A DNA stretch of 64,000 nucleotides, from positions 186,001-250,000 of the forward strand of contig NZ_JADPJH010000038.1 of assembly GCF_023073315.1 (NCBI RefSeq). Direction: 5' to 3'. The first letter of the stretch is position 1. Each line of letters begins with the position of its first letter. This document shows positions 8,402 through 16,500 of the stretch, piece after piece. This DNA comes from Bradyrhizobium sp. 1. GTDB taxonomy: Bacteria > Pseudomonadota > Alphaproteobacteria > Rhizobiales > Xanthobacteraceae. Below the pieces are notes generated by a model. The model was not told the DNA's origin and made no database searches. It was given only the letters and a program-made list of their open reading frames with translations. The position numbers and the translations under genes were made by a program.

Positions 8402-9241
8402 TCAGAACGTGGCCTCGATGGCCTTGATCAGCTCGGGCGTCACATCCGGCATGATTCCGAACCAGGCCTTGAAGGCGAGCCGCGCCTGGTTGAGCAGAAG
8501 ACCGAGCCCGTTCACGGTCACGCAACCGCGCGCGCGGGCTTCGGCCAGGAACGGCGTCTCCAGCGGCGTATAGATGAGATCAGCGGTGAGCATCGTGGGC
8601 TTCAACCGCGACAAGTCGATCTCCAGCGCATCCTTGCCGACCATGCCGCGGTCGGTGCAGTTGACGAGCAAGGCGACATCCGCGAGGGCCACGCCACGGT
8701 CGTCCCACGCCACAGTGCTGACGGCGGAGCCAAAATCCCTGGCGAGCGCCTGCGCCTTCTCCGCGGTACGATTGGCGATCCGGATCTCGCGCGCACCGTT
8801 TTCGAGCAGCGCCACGACAACCGCACGCGAGGCGCCGCCTGCCCCGAGCAGCAGGATCGGCCCGGCATCACCGCGCCAGTCGGCCTTGGCGTCGCGCAGG
8901 CTCTGTACAAAGCCGTTGCCGTCATTGTTGAAGCCGGAGAGCGTGCCGTCCGCCTCGACGACGATGGTGTTGACGGCACCGATGCGTTTTGCGGTCTCGT
9001 TGACGCGGTCGAGCAGCGGCATCGCCGTCTGCTTGTGCGGCATGGTGACGTTGCAGCCGCGGAACCCGAGCGCGATCAATCCGTCAAGTGCATCCTCGAG
9101 CCGCTCAGGCTTCACAGCGAGCGGCACATAGGTGCCGCGAATGCCGTGCGCCTTCAGCCAGTAATTGTGAATGACCGGCGAGCGCGAATGCGCGACCGGC
9201 ATGCCGATGACGCCCGCCAAACCAAATCCATCTTGCGACAT
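8402..9241 (-). CDS. aroE: Shikimate/quinate dehydrogenase family enzyme
   Basis: A 279-residue AroE-family oxidoreductase. The substrate-binding Ser pair is in PVAHSRSPVIHN, the catalytic lysine in CNVTMPHKQTA, the Asn/Asp substrate site in GFNNDGNGF, and the nucleotide loop in LLGAGGASRA followed by IANRTAEKA. The start at 9241 is chosen because the longer frame adds an Arg-rich lead with no family match. It heads an operon with an amidohydrolase and a binding protein rather than other aromatic-synthesis genes. This suggests a catabolic or side-pathway paralogue rather than the housekeeping aroE, so the symbol marks the family. Confidence 0.85.
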   Translation of the reverse strand: MSQDGFGLAGVIGMPVAHSRSPVIHNYWLKAHGIRGTYVPLAVKPERLEDALDGLIALGFRGCNVTMPHKQTAMPLLDRVNETAKRIGAVNTIVVEADGTLSGFNNDGNGFVQSLRDAKADWRGDAGPILLLGAGGASRAVVVALLENGAREIRIANRTAEKAQALARDFGSAVSTVAWDDRGVALADVALLVNCTDRGMVGKDALEIDLSRLKPTMLTADLIYTPLETPFLAEARARGCVTVNGLGLLLNQARLAFKAWFGIMPDVTPELIKAIEATF

Positions 9242-9291
9242 GCAGCGCTTCCCGTCCCGAACCCGCGCCATTCGGCGCGCGACCATTTTAT

Positions 9292-9307
9292 TTGGTCATT
9301 TGTCCAA
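9292..9307. promoter_or_regulatory. Candidate operator upstream of the aroE-like operon
   Basis: TTGGTCATTTGTCCAA is an imperfect palindrome with 12 of 16 positions symmetric (TTGGnCAnnTGnCCAA). It lies about 51 bases before the aroE-like start in the only sizeable gap of this operon. The TTGG/CCAA arms resemble GntR/FadR-type operators. No GntR gene is in the window, so the regulator is unknown. Confidence 0.4.
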
Positions 9308-9379
9308 TTCTATTAAGCGGAATGGCTATGGCGCGCAATCTGAATCTCGGACGCGCGGTCGCCGGTCTTCGCCACGCGG

Positions 9380-11467
9380 CTACTTCGTCGTCAGCGCCGC
9401 GATCGGGCGCCACGAATTGTCGGGCGCGGCCGCAGCGAACTGCCGGCAGCGGTCGCGCATCAATTCCGCCGGACGATCATGGCCGCGCTCGTTCAGCACG
9501 GCTTCGAAATCGGCGAGCGCGGTGGCAAACCGGCGCGCGCGGTAGTTGGCAAGGCCTTGCTCGTAGCGTCCGATCCAGCCGACATCAGCCTCGCCCTCGC
9601 CGGCCAACGCGATCAGTTCGTAGACCGAGAACCCCTCCTCGCGTCCGTAGACTGCGATGCTGTCGATCTCGCGGGTGACGATGGCGCCGCGGGCCAGCCG
9701 TTCGGTGGCCTCGCCGATCAGGATCTGCGTGCCGTAAGACTTGTTGGCGCCTTCGAGGCGGCTGGCGACGTTCACGGCATCGCCGATCACGGTGTAGTTC
9801 AGGCGCAGCTCCGAGCCGATATTGCCGACCAGCATGCGGCCGGAATTGATGCCGATCCGGATCTGGAGCGGCTGGCCGAGATCGTCAGCGAGTCCGGACT
9901 GCTCGATCGCTCTGCGGCAGCCGAGCGCCGCGCGGCAGCAGCGCAGCGCGTGATCGGCCTGCGGCTGCGGCGCGCCCCAGAACGCCATCACGGCGTCGCC
10001 GATGAACTTGTCGATGGTGCCGCCATTGGCTACGACGGCCTCCGAGGAGAGGTCGAGATAGCGCGACAACAGCGGCACCACCTGATCGCCGAGCCGCTCG
10101 GACAATCCGGTGAAGCCGGCAATGTCGACGAACATCACGCTGAGCTCCTGGATGCTGCCGCCGGGCCTGGCCTCGACACCCTGGCGCAGCAGCGAACGAA
10201 CGAGATCGGCGGGGATGAATTTTCGGAACGCGGACAGGCCGGCCGCCATCTCGGCGATCGCGCCCGACAGGCTCGCGATCTCCTTGAGACGCGAGGGATG
10301 GCGGCGCACCTGCTCCAGCGCGAAGGCCTCGACATGGCGAAGCTCGCCGACAACGCGCGACAGCGGCGCAGCAATGGCGGAGCGCGCCAGCGCGGCCGAC
10401 GCCAGAGCGGCGAGCACCGCGCCGACCGCAAGGCCGACGATCAACCGCCGCAGCGTCGTCTCGACGGGCCCGAGAAATTCGGCCTCGGGAATGACAGTGG
10501 CGAGCGACCAGCCGGGAAACGGGAGCGGCGTGAGCGCGACCTCATAGGCCGCACCGCCTGAGGTGAGCCGGCTGCGCCAGGCCTCCTTGCGACCGTCCTC
10601 GCCCGCCTTCACGAGTGCCATCCGCGCCAGCGGCAGCAGCGTCGTATCGCCCTTCGCAACGTGCAACTCGTCGGCGTCCTTGTCGGGCGCCGCGATCAGC
10701 TCGCCGCTGCCGTCGATGATGAAAGCCGTTCCGGTGCGCCCGACCTCGAGCTGCGACAGGAAACGCGCGAGCCTGGTGTATTCGATGACGACGGCCAGGA
10801 CACCTTGCCGCTCCTGGTAGACGTCGATCGGACCCGCAAAGGCAATCGAGGGGCGCTCGCCGATCGGATGGTCCGACTCCCTGAACCATTGCGGCTCGTC
10901 CGCCGTCAAGCCGGTCTTGAACCAGCTGCGGTCGGCGACGTGAAAGTCGGTCGGCTCGAAACGGCGATTGGCGAATTCGATGTCGCCGGGCACCACGTCG
11001 TATTCGTCGACGCGGCGCTGGCCGGGATGGTCGGTCAGCGATATCTCCGTCATCTCGAGGCGGCGGTCGCCGAGCTTGTGCGCGGCAAAGAAGGAGCCGT
11101 CGGGCCAGCCGAAGGCGACCCAGGAGATCGTCGCCTGCGACTGCAATTGCGACAGGAACACGAACTCGCGCTTGTCGGCCTCGCGGGTGTCGAGCACGTT
11201 CTGGAGGAACAGGGTGCGGATCGCGGTATGTGCGGCGCGCGCCTCGTCCACGATGGCCGATACCTCCTTGCGCACCGCCGCCACGATCTGTTCGTTGATG
11301 GTGGAGGCGAGCTGCCGGCTGGTCGCCTCCGCCGTCCGCCACCACAACAGGCTGGAGAGGGCCGCCGTCAGCAGGATCGCGGTCAGCACCAGCGCCGAGA
11401 CGGCAAGGCGGATGCTGATCGTCAGCCTGGCGATCGCGTGAAACTGCCGTCCGGGGTCGACATTCAT
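9380..11467 (-). CDS. Membrane-anchored class III nucleotide cyclase with periplasmic sensor
   Basis: A protein of about 695 residues. One membrane segment is near residues 22-45, a large periplasmic region of dCache type follows (about 46-340), a second membrane segment is near 343-365, then a HAMP-like/coiled linker, and a class III cyclase domain at about 430-610. The cyclase domain keeps both metal aspartates (FVDIAGFTGL and DKFIGDAVMAF), the base-selecting lysine, and the VIGDAVNVASRLE Asn/Arg pair, so it looks active. The ATG at 11467 has AGGGGG eight bases before it; an ATG nine codons upstream is also possible. The periplasmic domain probably senses a small ligand that controls cyclic nucleotide output. 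Confidence 0.87.
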   Translation of the reverse strand: MNVDPGRQFHAIARLTISIRLAVSALVLTAILLTAALSSLLWWRTAEATSRQLASTINEQIVAAVRKEVSAIVDEARAAHTAIRTLFLQNVLDTREADKREFVFLSQLQSQATISWVAFGWPDGSFFAAHKLGDRRLEMTEISLTDHPGQRRVDEYDVVPGDIEFANRRFEPTDFHVADRSWFKTGLTADEPQWFRESDHPIGERPSIAFAGPIDVYQERQGVLAVVIEYTRLARFLSQLEVGRTGTAFIIDGSGELIAAPDKDADELHVAKGDTTLLPLARMALVKAGEDGRKEAWRSRLTSGGAAYEVALTPLPFPGWSLATVIPEAEFLGPVETTLRRLIVGLAVGAVLAALASAALARSAIAAPLSRVVGELRHVEAFALEQVRRHPSRLKEIASLSGAIAEMAAGLSAFRKFIPADLVRSLLRQGVEARPGGSIQELSVMFVDIAGFTGLSERLGDQVVPLLSRYLDLSSEAVVANGGTIDKFIGDAVMAFWGAPQPQADHALRCCRAALGCRRAIEQSGLADDLGQPLQIRIGINSGRMLVGNIGSELRLNYTVIGDAVNVASRLEGANKSYGTQILIGEATERLARGAIVTREIDSIAVYGREEGFSVYELIALAGEGEADVGWIGRYEQGLANYRARRFATALADFEAVLNERGHDRPAELMRDRCRQFAAAAPDNSWRPIAALTTK

Positions 11468-11694
11468 CGCTGTTTCCCCCTTGGGGCCAGGCATAGTTCC
11501 TGAATCGCTCTACGCGGCCCACCGCTGGTCGTTACGTCTGGCAGTCCCAATCGGGTCCGGCCAATGCTCTCCGGCTAACCTCTCGATAGCGCCAAGGCAT
11601 TGGATTTGACCGGCTGCTTGCCCGCTAATTCCGGCCCGGGCGCACGGCCTGTGCACTCCCCCAACGGCCTCACGGACTCGTGAGCGGCTCGAAG

Positions 11695-11720
11695 GTAACT
11701 GGGGTCGTGGACGAGGCGAA
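11695..11720 (+). promoter_or_regulatory. Candidate ECF sigma-F type promoter of the bufferin operon
   Basis: GTAACT at 11695-11700 is followed after exactly 16 bases by CGAA at 11717-11720. As I recall, the promoter described for the heavy-metal-responsive ECF factor sigma-F of Caulobacter is GTAACC-N16-CGAA, and sigma-F there controls a bufferin operon. The match is five of six in the -35 and four of four in the -10, with exact spacing and in the right place, about 55 bases before the bufA ATG. No sigma factor or NrsF-type anti-sigma gene is in the window, so the regulator would act from elsewhere. Confidence 0.62.
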
Positions 11721-11774
11721 TAGGACAATGCGCTCTTCGCTTGCCAAGCGATGCCATCTCACAAGGAGAATCCG

Positions 11775-12080
11775 ATGTCTGCCAAACTTGCCGTCACTAC
11801 ACTCGTTCTCGCCGGCGCGATGTCGACCGCACTCGCCACGTTTGCCGCCGCCAGCCCGCTCACCAAGGCCGAAGCCGATGCGGCGGTCGCCGCCAAGAAG
11901 GAAAAATGCTTCGGCGTCGCGCTGAAGGGCCAGAACGATTGCGCGGCCGGACCGGGCACCACCTGCCAGGGCACTTCGACCACCGACTTCCAGGGCAACG
12001 CCTGGAAGTTCGTCCAGGGCGGCACCTGCGCCAGCATCGAGCTGCCGGGCGGCAAGAAGGGCTCGCTCAAGCCGGTCTGA
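11775..12080 (+). CDS. bufA: Bufferin precursor peptide, BufA1/DUF2282 family
   Basis: A 101-residue secreted precursor. A signal peptide covers about residues 1-27 (LAVTTLVLAGAMSTALATFA). The mature part has four cysteines at 45, 56, 64 and 85 in the contexts EKCFGVAL, NDCAAG, TTCQG and GGTCAS, which is the DUF2282 pattern. In characterised bufferins, Cys residues are modified by a DUF692 enzyme and the product binds copper in the periplasm. The ATG at 11775 is preferred over one eight codons upstream because AAGGAG ends about six bases before it and the signal peptide begins cleanly there. It is the first gene of bufA-bufB-bufC-doxX. Confidence 0.92.
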   Translation: MSAKLAVTTLVLAGAMSTALATFAAASPLTKAEADAAVAAKKEKCFGVALKGQNDCAAGPGTTCQGTSTTDFQGNAWKFVQGGTCASIELPGGKKGSLKPV

Positions 12081-12119
12081 CACCAGCACATCGCCGAACA
12101 GGGAAAGCGGAGGAGCGAC

Positions 12120-13037
12120 ATGACGACAGCGATAGGGCTTGGCCCGTCCACACTTACGCCCCTCCGCTTTCCGCCTCCAGTCGGCGGCGTCGCCGGCACC
12201 AGTTTCAAGCACGAGCACCTCAACGCGATTCTCGCGGACGGCCCGCAAGCCGGCTTCTTCGAGGTCCATGCCGAGAACTACATGGGCGCGGGCGGGCCGC
12301 CGCATCGCGCGCTGGAAGCGATCCGCCGGGATCATCCGCTGTCGCTGCACGGCGTCTGCATGTCGATCGGCGGGCCACAGCCGCTGGACAAGGCGCACCT
12401 GGCGCGTTTCCGCGGCCTGGTTGCGCGCTACCAGCCGGCGTTGGTGTCCGAGCATCTCGCCTGGTCGACGCATGAGACCAGCTTCTTCAACGATCTGCTG
12501 CCGCTGCCCTACACCGAGGCGACGCTCGCTTGCGTCTGCGATCACATCGATCAGGTGCAGGAGGCGATCCGGCGTCCGATCCTGCTGGAAAACCCCTCGG
12601 CCTATCTCGCCTTCCGCGAATCGTCGATGAGCGAGACCGATTTCATCCGCATCGTGACCGAACGCACCGGCTGCGGACTGCTGCTCGACGTCAACAACGT
12701 GTTCGTGTCCGCGACCAATCACGGCTTTTCGGCGCTGGAGTATCTGGCGGATTTTCCGCTGTCCCGCGTCGGCGAGATTCACCTCGCCGGTCATGCCGAG
12801 CAGAGCGACGATGACGGCGATCTGCTGCTGATCGACAGCCATGACGGGCCGGTCGCGGACGCCGTGTGGAAGCTGTTCGAGATCGTGGTGCAGCACCGCG
12901 GCCCGGTGCCGACGCTGATCGAGTGGGACAGCAAGATCCCGGATTGGCTGGTCTTGCAAGCGGAGGCTGCGGCTGCGCAGGTGATCCTCGATCGTTACCG
13001 CCCGTCCATGCTGACGGGAGATCGCCGTGCTGCCTGA
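12120..13037 (+). CDS. bufB: BufB, DUF692 multinuclear iron oxidative enzyme (MNIO)
   Basis: A 305-residue TIM-barrel enzyme of the DUF692/MNIO family, which uses a multinuclear iron site and oxygen to modify cysteines of RiPP precursors. Likely ligand motifs are all present: H50 and E52 in VHAENYMG, H77 in LHGVCMSIGG, E111/H112 in VSEHLAW, E157/N158 in LLENPSAY, D190/N192 in LDVNNVFV, H201, H221 and H225 in EIHLAGH, D239/H241 in IDSHDGP, and E268 in LIEWDSKIP. It starts 39 bases after bufA and overlaps bufC by 11 bases. Its substrate should be the BufA encoded immediately upstream. Confidence 0.94.
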   Translation: MTTAIGLGPSTLTPLRFPPPVGGVAGTSFKHEHLNAILADGPQAGFFEVHAENYMGAGGPPHRALEAIRRDHPLSLHGVCMSIGGPQPLDKAHLARFRGLVARYQPALVSEHLAWSTHETSFFNDLLPLPYTEATLACVCDHIDQVQEAIRRPILLENPSAYLAFRESSMSETDFIRIVTERTGCGLLLDVNNVFVSATNHGFSALEYLADFPLSRVGEIHLAGHAEQSDDDGDLLLIDSHDGPVADAVWKLFEIVVQHRGPVPTLIEWDSKIPDWLVLQAEAAAAQVILDRYRPSMLTGDRRAA

Positions 13038-13806
13038 GCAGGACCTGTGCTTTGCCGCGGCCTTCGCACCCGCGCTGCTGGATCCGACGCGCCTCGCGCC
13101 TTCGATCGTGACCGGCCCGAACGGCAAGGCCGCCGGCAAACGGTACGATGTCTACCGCAACAACGTCACAGTCAGCCTGATCGACGCCCTCGCCGCGATC
13201 TATCCCGCAGTGCAGCGCATCACCGGCCCCGACTTCTTCCGCGCCATGGCGCGTTTCCATATTCGCCAGACTCCGCCGGCCTCGTCGCTGCTGTTCGACT
13301 ATGGCCGCGACTTTCCGGAGTTCATTGCGGCCTACGAATATGCGCGGCCGCACCCCTGGCTCGCCGACGTCGCCCGCATCGAGCGGGCCTGGCTCGACGC
13401 CTATCATGCCCGCGACGCCGCGCCGCTCGTGCCGGCGCGGCTGGCTGCGGTGGCGCCGGACCGGCTGGGCGATCTCGTCTTCACGCCGCACCCGGCGGCT
13501 GCAGTCGTGCGGTCGCCATTCTCGGCAATGACAATCTTTGCCGCCAACCGTGAAACCACACCCGTCGAACGCATCGATGCCTCGACACCGGAAGACGCGC
13601 TGATCACGCGCGCCGAATTCGACGTCGTCGTACGGCACCTTCCGCCTGGAGGCGCGGTCTTCGCGATCCATCTGATGTCGGGCCGCCCGCTCGGCGAAGC
13701 CGCCGCGTCGGCGCTGGAGGCATCGCCCGATTTCGACATCGCCTCGAACATCGCCGGCCTGATCGAGGCGGGCGCATTCACCTCGATTTCTCTTGGAGAA
13801 GCATGA
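13027..13806 (+). CDS. bufC: BufC/HvfC-type partner protein (DUF2063 N-terminal domain)
   Basis: A 259-residue cytosolic protein. The N-terminal part (about 5-95) has the pattern KRYDVYRNNVTVSLIDAL, then YPAVQRITGPDFFRAMA, characteristic of the DUF2063 partner proteins of MNIO enzymes. These bind and present the precursor peptide to the enzyme. The C-terminal half is the less conserved module of the family. It overlaps bufB by 11 bases and the DoxX gene by 4 bases (ATGA), so translation is tightly coupled. Confidence 0.9.
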   Translation: MLPEQDLCFAAAFAPALLDPTRLAPSIVTGPNGKAAGKRYDVYRNNVTVSLIDALAAIYPAVQRITGPDFFRAMARFHIRQTPPASSLLFDYGRDFPEFIAAYEYARPHPWLADVARIERAWLDAYHARDAAPLVPARLAAVAPDRLGDLVFTPHPAAAVVRSPFSAMTIFAANRETTPVERIDASTPEDALITRAEFDVVVRHLPPGGAVFAIHLMSGRPLGEAAASALEASPDFDIASNIAGLIEAGAFTSISLGEA

Positions 13807-14315
13807 TGATCACGGATCAACGCCTGTCGGCCGGCGACAACCTGCCGCCGCTCAGGTTGCTCATCGAGAGGGCCAATCATCTGGTGCAGACCATCGCAAC
13901 ACCGTCGCTCGTCCAGCTCGTGCTGCGCGTCGCGCTGGCTGGGCCGTTCTGGCGGTCCGGCATTCTGAAATGGGGCGGCTTCCTCAGGCTGAACGACACC
14001 GCTGTGACGCTGTTCACCGACGAATTCATGCTGCATCTGCCGGGCGGCCCCTATCACTATCCCGCGCCGACGGTGATGGCCTTCCTGTCCGGGTGCGGCG
14101 AGATCACGTTTCCGGTCCTGCTGATCCTCGGCCTCGGCACACGGTTTGCCGCGCTCGGACTGCTGTTCATGACACTGATTGTCGAACTCACCGTACCCGA
14201 TGGTTGGCCGATCCACCTCACCTGGGCGGCGATGGCGCTCGGCATCATGGCTTACGGGCCGGGCCGCGTCTCACTGGATCATCTCATCGGCCGGGCACTC
14301 TCGCCCGAGCGATAA
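13803..14315 (+). CDS. DoxX family membrane protein of the bufferin operon
   Basis: A 170-residue inner-membrane protein with about four hydrophobic segments (FWRSGILKWGGF region, TVMAFLSGCGEITFPVLLILGL, RFAALGLLFMTLIVEL, WAAMALGIMAYG). The motif GPFWRSGILK is typical of DoxX. DoxX proteins are frequent last genes of MNIO operons; a redox or oxidant-handling role has been suggested, but the exact function is unknown. The start ATGATG at 13803 overlaps the bufC stop. A second ATG at 13806 is also possible. Confidence 0.88.
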   Translation: MMITDQRLSAGDNLPPLRLLIERANHLVQTIATPSLVQLVLRVALAGPFWRSGILKWGGFLRLNDTAVTLFTDEFMLHLPGGPYHYPAPTVMAFLSGCGEITFPVLLILGLGTRFAALGLLFMTLIVELTVPDGWPIHLTWAAMALGIMAYGPGRVSLDHLIGRALSPER

Positions 14316-14322
14316 GCGCGCC

Positions 14323-15168
14323 TTACATCCCACTCAAACCGCTATCGACCGCGAGGGTCTGCGCGGTCACATAGACGCTTTCGTCCGACAGGAAGAACAG
14401 CACCGCGTAGGCAATCTCCCAGGCTGTCGCCTGGCGGCCGAAGGGGACGTGGCCCTTGCCGCGGTTGGGACGGCCGGCGCCGGCTTCGCGGCCGTTGGGG
14501 GTGTCGACGAGGCCGGGATAGACAAGGTTGGCGCGGATGCCGCGGCGCGAGCCGAGATGGGCGATGTTGCGCATCAGACCGCCGAGGGCGGCCTTGGAGG
14601 AATCGTAGACCGCCATCTGCGATCCAGCTTTCAATGCCGCGATCGAGGAGATGAAGACGACCGAGCCGCCATCGACGAATCTCGGCATCGCCGCGCGGCA
14701 GCACAGCATCGGGCCGCGGACGTTGACGTCGTAGATCCTGTTCCATTCTTCGGGGCTGACGGCATCGAGCCCGGTCTTGCCGAAGGTGCCGATGTTCAGC
14801 ACCATGCCGTCAAGCCCGTCCATGTCGCGGTGGGCTTCTTCGATCATGCGCTGGACGTCCGCTTCAGACGTGACGTCGGCAGTGATGGCAAAGCCCTCGC
14901 CACCTTCGTCAGTGATGTGCTTGACGGTCTGCTGTGCGGAGGTGCGGTTGAGATCGGCGACTGCGACCTTCGCGCCTTCGCGGGCACAAAGGATACTCAT
15001 GGCGCGGCCGTTGCCGATCGGATCGCTGGCGGCGTCGAACACGCGCTGGCCGCCGCCGACGATCAGGATGCGGCGCCCTTTCAGGCGGCCCCTGCCCGGT
15101 GCTTCGCCAAGCGATTCCGCGCTCGGCGGACGAACATAGCGGTCCGGCTTGCTCTCGGTTTCCGTCAT
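14323..15168 (-). CDS. Short-chain dehydrogenase/reductase
   Basis: A 281-residue Rossmann-fold oxidoreductase. The cofactor loop is seen as ILIVGGGQRVFDAASDPIGNG, a longer form than the classical TGxxxGxG, followed by a DLNR motif that points to NAD(P). The catalytic Ser is in FISSIAALK and the Tyr/Lys pair in YDSSKAAL. The C-terminus has NLVYPGLVDTP and LAVDSGLSG, which are typical. The start at 15168 follows the previous stop by one base (TGAGATG), so it is coupled to the carboxymuconolactone decarboxylase-like gene. Substrate unknown. It is convergent with the bufferin operon, with only seven bases between stops. Confidence 0.88.
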   Translation of the reverse strand: MTETESKPDRYVRPPSAESLGEAPGRGRLKGRRILIVGGGQRVFDAASDPIGNGRAMSILCAREGAKVAVADLNRTSAQQTVKHITDEGGEGFAITADVTSEADVQRMIEEAHRDMDGLDGMVLNIGTFGKTGLDAVSPEEWNRIYDVNVRGPMLCCRAAMPRFVDGGSVVFISSIAALKAGSQMAVYDSSKAALGGLMRNIAHLGSRRGIRANLVYPGLVDTPNGREAGAGRPNRGKGHVPFGRQATAWEIAYAVLFFLSDESVYVTAQTLAVDSGLSGM

Positions 15169-15169
15169 C

Positions 15170-15730
15170 TCAACCGCCGGACTTCTTGCCGCCGTCATAG
15201 ACCTTCATGCCGGCCGCGGGATCGAGATCGGTTTCGGTCGCCTCGGTAACTCGCGCCATCATCATGTAGAAGCCGAGCGCGACGATGGATTCGACGATCT
15301 CCTGGTCGCTGAAATGTTTTCGCGCGGCGGCGAAAATCGATTCGGGAACGCGGACATTTTCGACGACCTCGCGACCGAATTTCAGCAAGGCGCACTCGGC
15401 CTCGCTTAAGCCGGCGGCATCGTAGTCGCTGCGCTCGACAGCATCGATCTGCGCTTGCGTACAGCCGACGCCGAGCGCGATCGGCACGTGCTGCCGCCAT
15501 TCATACGCGCCGCCTTCGAGCTGGGCGGCCTGCAGGATCAAAAGCTCGCGGTTGACCGCGCTTAGCTTCTGCTTGTGCAGGATCGAATTGCCGAGCCGCA
15601 TCGCCGGGATCATGTTGGCCTCGGCGTGGGCCATCATGCGGAAGATGTTGAGCTTGACCGGCATGCGGTCGAACGAGGCGCGGATGTCGCCGCTCGTCGT
15701 CTCCGGATCAATCAGGGGCAGCCTTGCCAC
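15170..15730 (-). CDS. Carboxymuconolactone decarboxylase family protein
   Basis: A 186-residue all-helical protein of the AhpD/CMD family. The core EWRQHVPIALGVGCTQAQID and the preceding LSAVNRELLILQAAQLEGGAYEW block match carboxymuconolactone decarboxylase-like proteins; the CxxC of true AhpD peroxidase partners is absent. A GTG at 15730 is preferred because AAGGGAG lies about seven bases before it and family sequence begins there. This start overlaps the TetR gene end by 23 bases. The neighbours suggest a catabolic role under TetR control. Confidence 0.82.
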   Translation of the reverse strand: MARLPLIDPETTSGDIRASFDRMPVKLNIFRMMAHAEANMIPAMRLGNSILHKQKLSAVNRELLILQAAQLEGGAYEWRQHVPIALGVGCTQAQIDAVERSDYDAAGLSEAECALLKFGREVVENVRVPESIFAAARKHFSDQEIVESIVALGFYMMMARVTEATETDLDPAAGMKVYDGGKKSGG

Positions 15731-16406
15731 GTGTTTCTCCCTTGGGTTTTCGTTTCTTGTTGTCGTCTTCGGTGCCTGCCGCAATCAGCGACAGGAAGAA
15801 GGCAAGATAACGGTCGATCGCCTCGATCACCTTCGGCCGCGGCGAGGGCGTAGCGCCCATCACGTAATGCTCGAGGCGGATGTAGATCAGGCCCGCAGCG
15901 AACAGACGCGCGGTCTCGCGCGGGTCCGGCGTCGAGACCAGCCCGGCCAGCGCAAAGCCGCGAAAATAATCCGTCATCATGCTCTGCTCGCGCGCGTAAA
16001 AATGGTCGGCGAATTTGGCGCGGATACCGGGCACGCGGTTACGCTCTGCGGTGATGACCTTCTGGAACTGGTGCTCGCGCGGATCGGACCATTGCTCGAC
16101 GAGGTCCAACGCGAACTGCCGGCAGAACGCGGCGGGCTGGCGCGCGAGCTGCTTGTAGCGCGGCTCCTCCAGCCGGCTCGCCGAACTTGCGGGGCCGTGC
16201 TCGCTGACAATCGCTTCGAGGATCGCGGCCTTGCCGGAAAAATGATTGTAGAGGCTGCTCTCGCGAATGCCGACGCGGCGCGCGAGCTCGCGCATCGAGG
16301 CGCCGCCATAGCCGCTCTGCGCGAACAGATTGAGCGCTTCATTGAGAATGCGCTCGCGGGTCGTGGGCGCAGCCGCTTCCGCCGCGCTGGAGGTGTGGAC
16401 AGCCAT
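15708..16406 (-). CDS. TetR family transcriptional regulator
   Basis: A 232-residue TetR-type repressor. The DNA-binding helix-turn-helix is in about residues 15-62 (RERILNEALNLFAQSGYGGA, then LARRVGIRESSLYNHFSGKAAIL). The C-terminal ligand-binding domain ends in a basic tail. It is divergent from a Bug-type binding protein, with a 94-base gap that holds a near-perfect palindrome (16413-16440), and it is followed by the CMD-like and SDR genes. Autoregulation and control of both sides are likely. Confidence 0.92.
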   Translation of the reverse strand: MAVHTSSAAEAAAPTTRERILNEALNLFAQSGYGGASMRELARRVGIRESSLYNHFSGKAAILEAIVSEHGPASSASRLEEPRYKQLARQPAAFCRQFALDLVEQWSDPREHQFQKVITAERNRVPGIRAKFADHFYAREQSMMTDYFRGFALAGLVSTPDPRETARLFAAGLIYIRLEHYVMGATPSPRPKVIEAIDRYLAFFLSLIAAGTEDDNKKRKPKGETRGKAAPD

Positions 16407-16412
16407 GCGGCT

Positions 16413-16440
16413 TGACTAACGAACGATCGTTCGCTAGTCA
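16413..16440. promoter_or_regulatory. TetR operator, 28-bp near-perfect palindrome
   Basis: The core CGAACGATCGTTCG is perfectly palindromic. Extending outward, 26 of 28 positions from TGACTA to TAGTCA are symmetric, with one mismatched pair. It begins seven bases upstream of the TetR ATG and lies 60 bases before the binding-protein gene. Length and position are typical of TetR operators. Confidence 0.8.
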
Positions 16441-16500
16441 ACCGGACGCATTCAACTCCACCCGTTCAAGACGTGGAGAGCAAATCAGGGAGACGACGTC

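Noticed and set aside
11670..13139. 489-residue open frame opposite bufA and bufB
   Set aside because: The plus strand carries a complete, motif-rich bufferin operon; the reverse frame is low-complexity.
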